Assembly (NCBI RefSeq): GCF_047663525.1
Contig: NC_092588.1
Coordinates: 91,385,501 to 91,449,500 of the forward strand
DNA from: Anas platyrhynchos
Lineage: Eukaryota; Chordata; Aves; Anseriformes; Anatidae
Length of the DNA: 64,000 bases
Reading direction: 5' to 3'
Part shown: positions 25,440 to 39,729 of the stretch, in pieces
How the letters are laid out: every line of letters begins with the position of its first letter
Position numbering within the stretch: the stretch's first letter is position 1
Made by a program: the position numbers and the translations under genes
Notes under the pieces: model-generated
What the model saw: the letters and a program-made list of their open reading frames with translations, nothing else
What the model was told of the DNA's origin: nothing
Database searches by the model: none

Positions 25440-28400
25440 TCCTTTCTTAGCATTGATGAAGTCGATAAAACTCAAAGTGAGCCCCGTTACGGCCAGTTTG
25501 ATCCATGTCAAGAGTGAAAAGCGATAGACCCAAACTGTTTCTCAAGTGCATGCCAACTTGAGGCTATGGACTGAGATGTTGTTAATTATGTGGAGGCTTT
25601 CTGGGGAGATGCATCTATCGGTGTCATCTTCCTTGATCACATTCTGCCCACTGCTGGGTCTGCAAGGAGTCAGCACAGTGGCAGGAGAGGAGCACTTTAT
25701 TAATAAGCCCTGTACAGAGTGCTGTGCTCGGCCTGGGTATTTTGGAGCAAAAAATGGCAGTGGAGCCAGATCTGGTTTCTGTATGAGGAGGCACAGGGAA
25801 GCATGTAGCTACCAAAAGCAAAATAGATGGGTTTTGAGCAGCTTGGAAGAGAAAAATGTGTTTACATATCTGGTGGTGTAAGGGAAGGGGTATCTCTGAC
25901 AGATTACAGGAGATTTCACATGGAGGGTTTGGGGAATAAAATGTTACTTTTAGAAAGGCTGAAAAATATGTATTAGCATAAGCTAATGTTTTCCTAAGCT
26001 TGTGTCATTTCTATAATAAACAAACAGCAGACCCCTTTCTCTGCAGATCAACGAGTTTAAAAAAAAATGTGTGGAGGGAGAAAAGAGAGGACTGACTTTC
26101 TCAGGTGATCAGAGGGCTAAAGTGCAGTGTAAGGTTTCTGAATTGTAAAGCAAAGTCTCCCAGTGTGGGCCACCTGAAGATGTGCAGGTCTCTTCCCTTG
26201 AGAATTTAGAGCACCCCCAGTAATCTGCTCTCATTCCAAAGCCAGACAGAAGAGTGTTCTAGAGAAACCCCTCAGGTCCAGAACAGGGTTTATACTGATG
26301 CAGGTAAAATGAACTCTCAAAGAGCAGAATAAAAAAGTAGTCCAAGTGAATTATTGGAGGAATCAGGCCCAATTCTTCCATCCATAGGACCAAATACTAT
26401 TTTTCCCCTGCAATGCTAGCTGCTGCTAAGCTTCAGCAAGCAGGCAAGGCTTCCACAGCCTATTGCCACCTTGCCATAAAGGCTGTAATTTTGCTGGGAC
26501 AAGCTGCTTATTACCCAGTTGCACACTTAATAATAACTCTGGGCTTTGATTCCTCCTAAGGAACTGAGGAGTTGAATTAAATATTATTAATACCAACAAT
26601 GTTGCATTAATACAGGAAAAATAGCGGTATTAATGCTAACATTATCTTAACAGCAGTGTAAATGTAAGGTAAGAAGTACCTGACTCCTGAGGAGTGTGAA
26701 GCCAAATGATGATTTCCTCTCAGGGCAGTGATAAACAACTCAGTCATACTGAGTTTACAGTTTTAGTAATAATTGGCTTGAAGGAAAAAAAAAATACCAA
26801 GCACAGTCACAGGTTAACTACATTATAATTACAGGGTGTAATTTCAGCCCCTGCTCCTGGAGTGGAAGGCACAGTTTTTATCTGATCAGCCTCCATGCAT
26901 AATTCCCTGCAAGGTCTGGGACTAAGCATTGTAGTGCTTGTTTTAAAAACGCCTGAGAACATGCACAGAAAGGTTGCAACCCACAAACCTGGGTCATGGC
27001 TCGGGAGCAGGACTTCCAGCTGTGGGCACATGGCCGCTGGAGCAAGAGGTGGTAGCGGTGGTGGCAGGGGCATGGCCACCAGCACACAGGGCTCCCTATA
27101 CCACCTAGGCAAACCTTTGGAGCTAACCCTGGTGATTTTCCACAGGGTGGTTTTGGCACTGTCCAAGGCTCTGTTCCTCCACAGTGCATGGCCATGAACA
27201 GCAGCAATGGTGTTTCAATTCATCTTGCTGGAGCTGAGAGAGGGCATCTCCACACTGCTTAGGAAATCCTGACACCTGGTCACCTTCCCCAACCACTCTG
27301 CCTATCTTCTCCCTCAACCAACAATTAAATGGACACACCACATCTTTGAAAAAGGGATCCCCAAAAAGGCTTTCTCCACAGCTGTCACAGGCAAAGCTGA
27401 GAACTAACGCAGAATTAGGGACAGGTCCTGAAGGGAGTGGTATCTTCTGAGGAAAGAGCAGAAACTCATCTTCCGGTGTTGTTGTTTCCTGTGTTTTGAT
27501 GCCCACATTTTTCTGTTTTCACAGGAAAGCTGGTTGTGAAACAAAACTCCAGAAAGGGGAAGAAGGCTGGGTGCTATTTGCATTTGTTGTTCCTCAGCTC
27601 CTCCCCAACAGAAGCCTGTTCATCTTCTAGAGCCAGTGTGGGGAATTAGCTTTTTCCTTTTCCTTTTTACCTGTCTCAACCCACACAGACTGTTAGGACC
27701 AGTCAGCCCCTGTAGCTTTGGGTGGCATTTTCTGCTATGCTCCCTACAAAGTTTGGGCTGACTTATTCAGTCCCACATGGTCTGATGCATGTGACAACAG
27801 ACAGTGAGCCCTGGAAATTGGAATATCTGATCATGCTCCAGTTTCATTAGCTTGTCCCACAAGCTAACTCAGGGGCATTGAGCAAGAAAGCTGAATGTTT
27901 CCTCATTACACAATTGATGTTTCTGATTTTCCTTGGAGAAAACAGAAATGTTACTGAACAAGATGTAGGGTACCCTTCCTCTCCCATCAAAACCAAAACC
28001 TTTGTGTCAAAAGAGATGTCTCTGTCCTCATCACTTGTGCCTCATTTTTTAAAAGGATTTACAAGACAGCATTAAAGACAGATATAAAGACAACATTACT
28101 TTGAGCAAGTCATAGCTCAGCAAGAATGAGGAAACTCATCCAAAATGTAGGTATTTAGTCCCAAAACGCATTCAGTCATCAGTGAGCTGCACTGCTGCAA
28201 CCCTGCCAGAACAGCACGTTTTTTGTTATTTCTGTGAAAACCTTTCAGAGGAACCCAGTAGTGCAAGCAGCAGGGGAGGTGGCTGGAGGTGACTTTCTGT
28301 CACTCGTGTACTAATGAGGTGGTAAGGTGAATGTGACATCTTGATACACCAAACACACTCCCTGCCCTGCTTACCATGATGGGGCAGGAAATGTGGGACA

Positions 28401-30219
28401 CAGCATTGGGATGAGGGAACCTGCTTCCCTTCAGCCCCACTGCTCTACCCAAGCACATGCCTGCTGCAACCTTCTGCCCGCTGAGTGTTGTGGGGATTGC
28501 CCTGCATGCATCATGCAAGGGAAAAATCCATTGGACAGAGCTGATTTTTGCCCTAGAAATACGCTGTGGATGATGGGGCACAATCCTAGCTGACCCTAAC
28601 ATGGCCTGCCTTGTGCAAAGGAGACTCCTGGCTATGCTCTGTGTCCTCCCTTGGAGAGGAGGCCCTACATTGTGATTTTTTTTATTATTATTTTTTATTT
28701 TTTATCAGACTGAAGAGGATATATTTTATTATAATGGTTTCAAATCCAATGTGTACAGGCCAACACAAATAGGGTATTACAAGTTGAAGAACTGTACCTC
28801 AGGCACCATTTTATTAGAACTAGTGTTTACATCAAACAATACATCCTAAGTACTTCATATTAAGCTTGGACAAATCATTTGCCTGAGGATTATGGTGTTG
28901 TGCCATTGAAATGTAATCCTTCTGTTGATTTTTTTTAACTGCCAAACTAAATGTGGTAAAATCAGTAACTGTTAAAAACCAGGAGAGTGAATACCTTAGT
29001 CTCAATTTGACATGTTAAATAAAACAAGAGGAAAATTACCAAGGTGGATCTGCAGAAAAAACTTCTAAATAGGAGGTCAGATTTTTTTTCTTGTGTAGAT
29101 CAGAAAAATTCTGACAGGATGTACTACATCCCAGGATTCTCCCTTGTGCCCAGGAGCAGCCCTGGGTAAAATGAATAGCCCTGGGAGAAGGGTGGGATAA
29201 CGCAAAGGCAGCCTTGCTAATCTGAGCCGTCACAAAAGCAAATGCTCCCCACGCACACTTCTTCCCATGTCTTACACACCCACAGTATCTGTTTGTACGT
29301 GCATGTGCTGCTTGGGCCCCTTTTAATAAAAATCTCCCCCAAAAGAAGAGTCCCTGGGCACAGGTGATGTCTCTGGTGGGGGCTGCTTAATGTGTTGGAA
29401 GGCAAAGCTTGACATCACGGTATGTAAAATTCTTACACCACAATCACAAAATTTAAGATTTAAGGTCAAATCAGAGGCAATGGGACTATTGCAGAGATGC
29501 ATTACCTAAACCAAAATCCTTAGCAATGTCATGGAGACTGTCCCTCACACGAGCCACATAGTGATGGTCAAAGAGGATGCATTTCCATCCCTGGTAGGAA
29601 AACATGAAGCACGGTTAAGAGTATTGCATGACAATTAGAAGCAATGACATGGATATGGAAATAATGACACAGAATATGTCTTGGGACATACCAATACTTC
29701 ATATTTAGTTACACATAGGTTTCTGCAAGACTTTTTACAGTCAGGATTCTCTAGCAAATTACATTTGCACACTTTGGTTTTATATATGTGTGTGTGTACT
29801 TATTGATTTATCTATTCGTATATAATACTGCATCTTCTGGAATGGCTTACTGAAAAGATACAGATCCTGACCTAGACATCGATATATATATAAGAGAAAT
29901 TTATGAAGAGGTTACACAACACCACGAAAAGTGATGGCATGGGTGCACATCCAGAATCTGTGGGGCTGACCTACAGTCAAACCGATAACTCCCAAGTTTA
30001 AAGCTGAGTACAAGTTTAAGTGTCTTTCTGCACAAAGAATTCAGCCACAACTGAAGCAATCACTTCCATTTATTTGGAAATACTGAAGCCAACAAGACAA
30101 AAAGGGACCACAAATATGTGCACTCTCACATCACTGGGAAGAAAAACAGGGATGATATCTACCAAAAGAGACAGAAATTCTCTAAAGTGCCCCCACAAAC
30201 ATATGCACACACAGAGAAG
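25440..30219. other. Intergenic, unique DNA
   Basis: No gene or interspersed element recognised. A short T/A-rich stretch lies at about 28675-28705. Confidence 0.55.
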
Positions 30220-30252
30220 AAAAAAAAAAAAAAAAAAAACTTTTTTTTTTTT
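30220..30252. repeat. A20-C-T12 inverted homopolymer
   Basis: A run of 20 A (30220-30239), one C, then 12 T (30241-30252). It can fold into a 12-bp A:T hairpin. Confidence 0.92.
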
Positions 30253-33200
30253 CCATAGTAAAAAATGATTGATGTTCTCCTAGCAGCCATCAGGAAAAGA
30301 GTTCATGTTGCAGGCAATACTAACCCAGCTTGGCAGCAGCTCCTTGCCTGACAAACAGTGTGGGTGCTGAGAAATGTCACATGCCTGTTAGGGCTCACCC
30401 TCTGATGCCCCAGAGGCACATCCCACCCCAGCACCTACCAGCCTCCTGGGCAGCTCCCACCTTGCCACAGCTGGACTGAACACTGACATTCCCACTAGGT
30501 TGTGCTGGGTGCAGGTGATGCCCACCACTATGTACCGCATTCCCATTTTGTAGCAAATCCTCCAAGTCCTGCTCAGGCAGCATTCTTGGGAAGCACTGAG
30601 CTGCCCAAGCATTCAGAAGTCTTGTGGCTGGGTGATGCTCACAGGGTGTCCATCAATGTGTCCAGTCTGAGGGGTGTACAAGAGATACCACATGGATGCT
30701 GCCTATAAACTAAACTCATGAATGAGCATGAGGGTGTAATAGAACTGTGGCAGTGGCAAGTGCCACCATTTTCTTGAAAATAGCACAGGTGAGATTTCCA
30801 AAACAAAATCTCAGGCTCAAAATCACACTCTCAGAACATTTCCTTCTCAAGCTGGAGCTGCTTCACATAGCTCAGTGCTTTGTTAAACCCAGCCATGTAT
30901 TGAGAGGTGCCTTGACTGTTAGTTCCTCTCCTTATGGGCCCATTCTGGAAAGCTGTGGCTCCTGAAACAGCAGAAGAGAAGGGGAGCACTGACTCGCCAA
31001 AGCAGGGCTGGCACTAATTACATCTCCCAGTAGGTCCCATCCTGTCCGCAGCCTCAGCATAGTCCCCCTGAACAAGGCACTGCTTCGCAAAGGCTAAAAG
31101 TAACATCGGCTGCTAACTTTGCTGTAAGCAGAAATTTCACAGAGATCACACATGGGTGAGCAGGTTCAAAACAAAATAAAACGAAACAAAAAACAGGAGG
31201 TAGGACCTGAAAAATTCAGAAATTATAAGCAAATAGGGAACACAGGCAGGAGTATTGCACACAAAGGGCAATAAACATATGGAATAAATTATCAGAGTAG
31301 GCAGTCTAAGCAAAGCATGTAAATGAGTTGCACAGACACCTTCATTTGTTGCTGGAGAAGGAGAGGATGGGGGAGGAGGTTGAAAAAGCAGGAAGGTGGA
31401 ATTAAAAGGGACTTTTCCTCTTCCCATGACCTTTTCTTGTGGTTCTTATATTCTCCGTATGCTAAGGTATTGCTGAGGTCCCAAATCAAGAAGCACATGA
31501 TATTTTGTAGGTACCATATGTGCATTCATACTGAGGCATGCTGTTGCTGTTGGTTTACAACAAATGCCCAGCCTGCCCTCAAAGATTAGTATGAGGGTCT
31601 CACCCATGACTTAAAATTGTAGGGTCTTCATTGACGTCAATCTTTGAGCCCTCAGTTTTAGTTTCATTTGTAGAGCACAGGGGAAAGTATTGAGACACGT
31701 AAAAAAGAGAAAGCAAGAGAGAAAAAAAAATTCACAAAGGCATGTTCTGACTTGAAAGAGCAAAATACAGTATGCCTATTCATGGGAGGGGAGCAACAGA
31801 TTTTATAATATTAAAAATAGCTTGGTCACAAACTGGAGCTGCCAGAGGTAATCTTATAGCACTGGTTTTACTGGCACTTTGATGTCTTACCCAGAATTTA
31901 ACACTACATTATTCACTAAGAGGCTTGTTCCCACTGTGGGACATACAAGAGTAGCTGCTATTAGCACTAACTGGCAAGCCACATAAACACAACCAGAGAA
32001 TAGCCCCTTGTGCAACTACACTTTTTATGATAATGCTGCAGAGCTAACTTTTGGCTTTGGTTGGGATTTTCCTTCCTCTGGAGCCCCATGGGGTTCACTG
32101 GCAGTGATGGAGGCTGCTGTCTACATACCTAAGGGGACATCACCACACTGGGGGCAGAGGTGCTGAGGAGATGTTCAACATATGCCATCCTTTGCAGGTC
32201 TTGTGCAGACATTTTGATTTGTCCTGGTGTTAATAAAGCATTTCTTATAGACCCAGCACTGGACAATGGACAAAGTTTTACATATGTGCTGTGAAGAGGT
32301 TAGCTTACACACTCTGGTGATGGGAGATGGTCCCACTACTGACACTCCCCAGGATATTCTCACTTTTTTTGTCTACTAGGTGACTTTGGAATAAAACACA
32401 GGATGTTTTATAGCCTCATTTTAATCACATCCTTAAAGAGCAAGTAATGCAAAAGAAACACCCACCCCTCACCAGTTAGGCAATGCAAATTCACATATCA
32501 AGCAGGAGTTAAAGTTGAATGTATAACATCTATTCATGTCTTCTGCTTTTGCAGTATATTCAACTTCTGCATGTCTTGAACACTGTGCTCATAGCTGTAG
32601 CCTACCTCCTGATGCCAGCAGTAAAAGCACACAGGGATATCATGTTGGCATAATTTAGTTAAAGCAAGTTTCACTTGTGATTCCCATACATGGAAACAGA
32701 CCAAACCCTTCTCTGCACCCAATAATCTCAAAAAGCAATTACAAAGCACATGTAGTTTGCTCCCTGAAAATCTGCAGTCTTGTGCAAATTCTTTCACATC
32801 TTCCCTTTATTCTATATGTCTACACCATGCTTATTTTCCCCACTGTAAATCCTATACCTCCCTGCAGGGGGGAAGGGTGGTTTATACAGGGTTTGAGAGG
32901 CAAGTGTCTTGCATTTCTTCCCAGCCCTGTGTGGGGCATGATTTTTGGCCTTGAACTGCTCCCTTAACAGCCCGGTGCTTTGATTCCCCTCCTGGCAGAG
33001 GACAGCACCAGCACTGTCCCACGCGCCTGAGCCAGAGGTGCCATGCACTGCAAGTACAAAGTGGACATGTGGCTGTCATTGCTGATGGCATCACTCTGCT
33101 GCAGGGCAGAACAGCAAAAGCTCACTCTTCCTCTGCTCAAGGCTGCCCCAGATCCCAGATGGCCTGATCCCAAGGCCTTCTCTTGGTAACAAGAAGTGCC

Positions 33201-35499
33201 CAAACTAGAGGCTAATTTAGGGGTGAGCTGGCTGAGTGAGGTCTGTGGGCTGAGGGAAATTGCTTCTGCTTTTGCCAGCCACAGCAGTGTTAAGGCTGAT
33301 CAGCTGTCATGTCTAAGATGTACTGCTGTGACAGGAGAAGTACTACCATGCTAGACCATGACCAGGGTTAATCAAGTTTCTCAGTGGCAACTTACCATCT
33401 AAAAATTATCTATTGGATTCTTTGTTTTGGAGAGGATAGGATATGTGTGCTATCTGCTACCTCAAAAGTAAGTAATCATAGAAAACACCTTCGTTTCTTA
33501 CTCTGTCCTTTTTTGGTACCATTTTCTGTCCTGTACATAACTGTGAATAAAATTAAACCTGGATCCTAAAAGGATTTCTCTTGAAAAGTTAATGGATTAC
33601 TGAAACACCAACTAACAATGAAAAGAGACACACTTTTTTTCTTTGTTTGCCATTAAAACAAAAGCTTGTTGCTACCCCAGAAGGCATTTTATGATAACTG
33701 ACAGAGGAGTCACTTCTAGATTTCATCATACTGTTGCTAACACATGGCCGTACCTCCAGATATCCATGCTTTTCAAGAAGGCATAGCTGGATGCAACAAC
33801 AGGTCTGCTTCTACAGAAAAAAAAAAAGACCCATGAAAATCCCTAAATTCAGCTGTGGTGCATGGTGGCCTCATGCCTCAAGTGTGGTGGCCTCTGGTGC
33901 TGGGGTGCTGGCACCAAACCCTCCCAGCCCCAGGAGCCATCTTGTCTCCTCTGTGAGGGACATGCAGGCACCAGCAGCCTCTGCTCTCCCCTGCCTCACA
34001 GAGCCTCTCCATGCCCAGCTGATTTATCTGACTCACTCGCAATAAAATTTGGAGAAGGAGGACCGATCATGCCCTCACTTGCCTGGGAGGCATTGCTGAA
34101 CCATCATCAGGAATGGACTGATTGCTCTGAACAAGGGGAAGCACATTTTGAAGAAGCCTAGGCAGGGATGCCAAGACGTATCACACTCTGCAGCTATGCT
34201 CAGAGTCCTTTTGTGGAAGTTCACAGGAGGCGCTTAGGGACAAGATGAAGGTCAATGACTGAGGAGCTAGAGGTCTGTCTGTCACTTGGAGGACCCTACC
34301 TTAAAGGCCACCAGGAAGGACACTACCAGCGAGATTCATACCGAATCTCAGAGGCTGGGTCTGATGGAGGCCAATGAGTTTAGGGACAAATAGGCCACTT
34401 GAGGAGTAGCCAGAGAAAAACAACTCTGTCGTTGAAGAAACATGGCAGTAGATGACTGCAACCATTCCCACCCTGGATACTATCAGTGGCACAGCAAACA
34501 AGGAATCTTAAGTAACGGTACTGCATTCTCGCTCAACAGGGAGAAAACAGGACACAGGCCCAGCTTAAAATGTGAGCTCCCCGTCATTTTGGGTTTAAAT
34601 CTTGGCATTAATTATAAGCAGGGTTGTGGGGTTTGCTTCCTCTCCTTGAGAATTTTCCTTCTCATGCATTTTTCACTAAAAATCTGCAGAGCAGCAGAAG
34701 GTGATGCCAAGGGTGCAAGGGATGGCACAGTGCCTTGGCAGCCCCACCTCTGTGCCCAGGTCTCCAAATGCTGAGGTGTGGGAAGCCTTCCTGGTAGGAC
34801 CAATCCCCCCACACTCAGCGGGCACAGCCAACCCCACATATCCCATCTGCAGGGTTCAGCTCTCCGTCTGGCCTTATTAGATACTCCCCTGGCAAGGGTA
34901 GCATGGATTCACAGTACCCTTTTTGTCTTTATTTTCTAACATGTAGTTAGAAACAGGCCACTGAGTGTTTGTGGTAATATTTCCTACTGTTTCCAAAGCA
35001 GTTAGACTTATTTTAAGACAAGGACACAGACACACAGGGCTCAGATTTTTAAAGCATTCAAGCACCTGAAAGTGCAGAGAGACACCTAGCTGTTTCCCGT
35101 TGCTCTCCATGCAGAAGGACCAGGCACAGGCTCATAAATATGATCTCAGCACCTCTGTACTTGAAAAATGTGAAGAACAAACTTGTTGACTACAGAAGGG
35201 GTATGGTGCCTTTTGTTCCACTGATGTGCCAAGAGCTTGCATTTATGTTGTAGGAATATTCCTCAAGCAGACCACAAAAAGCATAGCACGTACACTGAGC
35301 TGTGATCCCACCTCCTCCTGCCTATTCCCTCTTGTAGAAGGAACAGAAGCAAGTGCAGGTCTCCTACGTCCTGGTCTGGTTCCCAGCTTCCCCACTGCCC
35401 TTCCTCCCATCCCCATCTCAGCACATCCATCAAGCCATCAAGCTGGCCAAGAGGTGCATGAGAAAACCTGCCCGTGCAGAACATGCCGTGAGTGCTCAC

Positions 35500-35890
35500 A
35501 CCCTTAAGAGTGAAATGATGACACATTTTGGCCCTAAATATGTCAGTGTTTATTTTTATGGCTTAACCGATCATTCTGCACAATTTTGGTTAAGAAAATT
35601 AGCACATCCTGGGGAAGAATGTATAAAGCAAGACTCACAAGAGGGCAAATTTTTGCAGACAAATGGTAAATCACTTCAAAATTACACTGGCAATAGGACT
35701 GCAACTGGCATGGCAATTAGGCACTATCAGATATGAGCAAGGCAAACCAGATTATTTTATTAGCCTGGGAGAAATGGTCAAGCTCATCCTGGCTGTCATT
35801 ACCATTTCCTTTGGTGATGATGATGATAATTTTATTATTAGATTCAAATTCCTCCTGTTGTTTTTATCTCAAGAGCCCAACTGGCTTTAC
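35500..35890. promoter_or_regulatory. Candidate distal enhancer C
   Basis: Repeat-free stretch with TTATTTTTATGGC, GGCAATTAGGC, a short GATGAT run and TTTTATTATTAGATTC. It resembles homeodomain-rich conserved non-coding DNA. Based on appearance only. Confidence 0.22.
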
Positions 35891-36679
35891 AATAGGATAG
35901 CTAGTTAAGATCATCTCTCCAAGAAATAACTGTATACAAAGCTACTGCTGCACAAAATCATTTTTATTTTAAAATCCATCTGTCCATTGCTATTTCTGAT
36001 GTACTTGTCCTGATGAGGACTTCAGCCACACCAACACACACTGTGTCTCTTACAAAGGGAACTAAGGAAACGCACCTCCAAAATCAATATTCTGCAAGCT
36101 GCAGGTAAAAGCCTATCTTTAGGAGAGAGGCAGTGTGCTTTGGACATGCTCATAGCATCCTGCTCACCTCGTGTGTCTGGTGGGCACCCCACCACACAGA
36201 AAGCATCCACAGTGTCACAGCTGCCTCACAGCTGTCTTGTCTGAGGCAGGACTGCTCCCCTTGTGAGACCAGGTAGCGATATTTTTAATAGCCTGGTACA
36301 GGAGACCATGGGCCCAGAGGGGATGCAGAGTGGCATCCATCTCAGGGGGTGGCTGAGCTGGCTGAGCTGCACCCTTGCGATGCTGAGTATCGGGGTTCAC
36401 TTCCCAAGTGCCCTAGCCAAAGATGAGTGCAGGATTAAGTAGCGTGAGCCTACACCTGCAGCAGGAAAATCAGCTTTCTCACCCCTCTCTCTCCCGTCCT
36501 GCGAGCATCCTCTGTAATGAGGAGTGGGATTCCTCTGCAGGTGTTCACCAAAAACAGCACATAAATATTTTAAACGCTGCTGTATAGGTGTCACTCCAAA
36601 GCCATAAACAGAGTGGCAGGCAAAGAGCCTCAGCTCAAGCCCTGAAATATCAGGTATTCCTCTCCCCCATTTATGATTT

Positions 36680-36960
36680 TACAAGCTGAAAAACGATGCT
36701 AGCTGAAATCGCCATTTGACAGCTTTTACTCAACATGTATAAAGCCAGTCTTGGAAGTGTTAGTGATGCTGTCTGGAGAAGACCTCTTGGATTTACAGGC
36801 AGTAATTAATAGTTAACCTTTTGCTCCTGCGAGGCAGCTGTGCTGCAGGGTGAGCAGGAGTCACTGTGTTGGTAAAAGATAATTGCACTACACAGGCAGC
36901 CCCAAGCTGAGCACCCTACAATTATGGGGGAAGCTTTCCTGTGCCTCTTGCAAAGGCCCT
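36680..36960. promoter_or_regulatory. Candidate distal enhancer D
   Basis: Contains ATTTGACAGCTTTTA (TALE-type TGACAG), GGCAGTAATTAATAGTTAAC, AAGATAATTGC and CTACAATTATGG. Repeat-free and motif-dense; conservation untested. Confidence 0.22.
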
Positions 36961-38160
36961 CAGGTTAGGTAGGCTTTGCTGGAAAGACCCTGCTCTCCCT
37001 GTAGCACCAACTGTGTGACTGTGCTAGGTGAGGACAACTTGGGCTGCTGAAGCCTTTGAAGATGAGGCACAGACAATGAGGCTCTGGCCTCTCTGGAGGA
37101 CCGTGAGAGGACTTTCTGCATGAAGGAAATAGCTAAAGATATCAAGATGCAAGTTTGGATCAGGTAGCAAGTCTGGAGGGTGCTCTCAGCTATTTCCTTA
37201 TTCACTGAAGCATATATTGTTCTTGAGATCATATATAGTTCTTGGAGGAGCTCCTTGTCAGTCCTTCAGACCAGCTCTGGGGGCAGGTAAATGGGACAAT
37301 GAGCTCAGGTGTGAACGCTGTGTGATGAGAGCACCACTGCTCCCCTGCCCCTACAGCCTGACTTCCCTCAGTTTCCAATTTTGTCCCTTCCCCAGACTGG
37401 GAGCACCATCTGTAGGTTTCCTCAACCACCTTAATTGAAGGAGCCCTTCCTGTTGCTGGTGAATATCTTGAGTGTAGCCCAGGATGCTTGCAGGCACCTA
37501 AAAGTCTTCTGCAAAGATGGAAGAAGGCCTGCAGAGAGCAGTGAGACTGGTGACTCTTCACAGCAGACCTGTCTTCTTGATACCTGGCCAATTTTGGTTC
37601 TTCTGAAAGTAAAATAAACAAGCATTAAAGATGCTTCCCTCCATACAAACCAGGGAAGAGGCACTTCCTACACTGAAACATCAGTAACACAAAGCACACG
37701 CCACTATGGATATTACTATGGGGTCAAATCAAAAAGTCTTGAAGTCACTCGTGAATCATGTCTGGAAGGTCCCCATCCGACCTCTTGCATACTGCAGGTT
37801 CTTGAGCTGTACCTAGCTGCCTCTGTGTGGAGCCCGGGCACCTGGATTAGACTAAACCACAGTATCATCCACTCCTCTGCCAAAATACAGCAAGGGACAA
37901 GACCGCTGCTGCCCTCAGTAGCTTATTCAAGTAGTTAATTGCCTGCATGTGCCTTATCTCACATTTGAATGTGCCTGGCTCCAGCTCCTGGCCCCCAGTT
38001 TCAGAGAAAGTTCCTTCTGTGCTGGCATTTTCTCCCTGGGTAGGTATTGTCATGCAGGGCACTTGTTGGATGGGAGCAGTCACCACCTGATGCTGGGCAA
38101 ACACCCCGGCGCCATTCAAATTGGAAGGGCTGTCCAAGTAGCCTCCAAAAATAAGAGGAG

Positions 38161-38188
38161 AAAAAAAAAAAAAAGAAAAAAAAAAAAA
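38161..38188. repeat. Poly(A) tract with one G
   Basis: A14-G-A13 next to a candidate regulatory stretch; simple low-complexity DNA. Confidence 0.9.
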
Positions 38189-38399
38189 GCTTGAGTGTTT
38201 GTTTTAGCCCCTCTTTGATGTCCCATTGCCATCTAGGGGTAGGACTAGGTGCCCTGTCCCCCAGCCCTTGCCAAGCTCATCCCACCCTGGCCCCCGCGCC
38301 CAGCTCATGGCTTCCCCAGAGCCAGAGAGTGAGACCTCTCAGGTCCAGCCTCTAAGCTGATAATTGTAGACCCTTTGCTGGCACAAGGCAGCTCTCATG
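38189..38399. other. Intergenic, no feature seen
   Basis: GC-moderate unique DNA between the poly(A) tract and candidate enhancer E. Nothing recognised. Confidence 0.5.
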
Positions 38400-38830
38400 C
38401 CATTTTGACCCAAACTATGTCTTCTTTCTGTATATTTTTAATTAGAGTCAAGAATGCAGAAAAACCAGCGTGAGATCCTTTCATTCCCCTTTGTTTAATA
38501 TCTGTTATTATGACATTAAGTGTAGGTTTTTGTTGTGGTAGTGAGTTAAAAATCCCCCTCGGTTCTGCCGCTGTAGCCATGGGTTTGCAACGGTTTTGTG
38601 TACATTAAAGTGGTCATTTTCGGATTAGCTCTTTCTTTCCCTTTGATGCATATGAAACGCTTCGCCAGTTAGTTGGAGAATGCATTTTACCTCTTTTGTT
38701 TCCCTTTTTGCAACCAATGGCAGGCAGAGGACTAAAGCCCCCCGGCTCTCTCTTTAAATCATAAAGGAATTTCCAAATGGTTTAAAGCTTTACTTGCCAC
38801 TTCTGTCTGGAGTTTCCTGACCAAAAATAG
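38400..38830. promoter_or_regulatory. Candidate distal enhancer E
   Basis: Contains TTTTTAATTAGAGTC, a SOX-type CCTTTGTTT (38488-38496), CTTTGAT overlapping a POU-like ATGCATATG (38641-38654), another TTTTGTTT at 38694, a CCAAT box (38714-38718) and TTTAAATCATAAAGG. The overlapping SOX/TCF and POU motifs are the most specific-looking combination in the desert. Confidence 0.35.
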
Positions 38831-39030
38831 ACCGTGTTTGTTTTCAAAGGAGCGGGCAGCAAGGAGCCTCGTGTTTGTTCCTGCTGCTGCTGTTGTCGCC
38901 GGTAATGCGCCTGCTTGCTTGGGAATTGGGGAATCCAGAGAGCAGAACTGGGGGGCTGAGCAGCAGCACAGCTCCAAACTTCTCCCTGGGATTCTCCTGC
39001 TTCAGTGCTGGGCACTAAAAGTAGTCTTTT

Positions 39031-39073
39031 TTCTTCTTCTTCTTCTTCTTCTTCTTCTTCTTCTTTTTTTTTT
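39031..39073. repeat. (TTC)n microsatellite and T run
   Basis: About eleven TTC units end in a T run. All pyrimidine on the plus strand. Confidence 0.93.
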
Positions 39074-39729
39074 AATCTCTCACTTCCTTCTTTTTTGATT
39101 TTTGATCATGTTTTTGATTTGGCGCTTAATAGGAAGCAGAACGAAGGACTGCTTGAGCAAATGCTTGATTTCACATACACTTCACAGCACACCAACAGCC
39201 CGATGATTTCCCTCTGTCTGCACAAGACCTATACCCTACAAGGTTGTTTCTGTGGGATGTCTGGTATTTTATTCGGAGGCAAAGAGAGTTCTTCCCAGCC
39301 TTGAGACCTTCCCATCTTAACCACTCCTATTATTACAACTAATCCTAAAGGCTCTCAATTAAAGTAAAATCCAGGCCACTGAAAAACAGATGAACACATG
39401 CACAACTTTCCTGGTACCCAGAGAGCCCCCCCAGAACTAAACCTCCGTGCAAGAGCCGGGACGAAGCTGTGGAGTGGATGTCAGGGGGTACTGTCAGCCC
39501 TATCCAGGGCAGGGGATAACGTGCCCCGACATGAAGTTGCAGCCCCGGGCCATGCAAACCCACAGCCTTCCCAGGTGACAGGTGTTGCAGAAATTCACCC
39601 CAGCCAAAGGCACTAACAGAGGGGGAGCAGGGCACAGGTAGAAGGCAGGGCTCCCAAAATATCTTCCATTCACCAAAACTGTTTGTGCCTCAGCAAACCT
39701 GCTTCCTTCCTTTTGTTTTTTATTTTATT

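Larger units (their letters stand above)
30253..38160. other. Intergenic, unique DNA
   Basis: No gene recognised on either strand. It contains the candidate regulatory blocks at 35500-35890 and 36680-36960. Confidence 0.55.
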
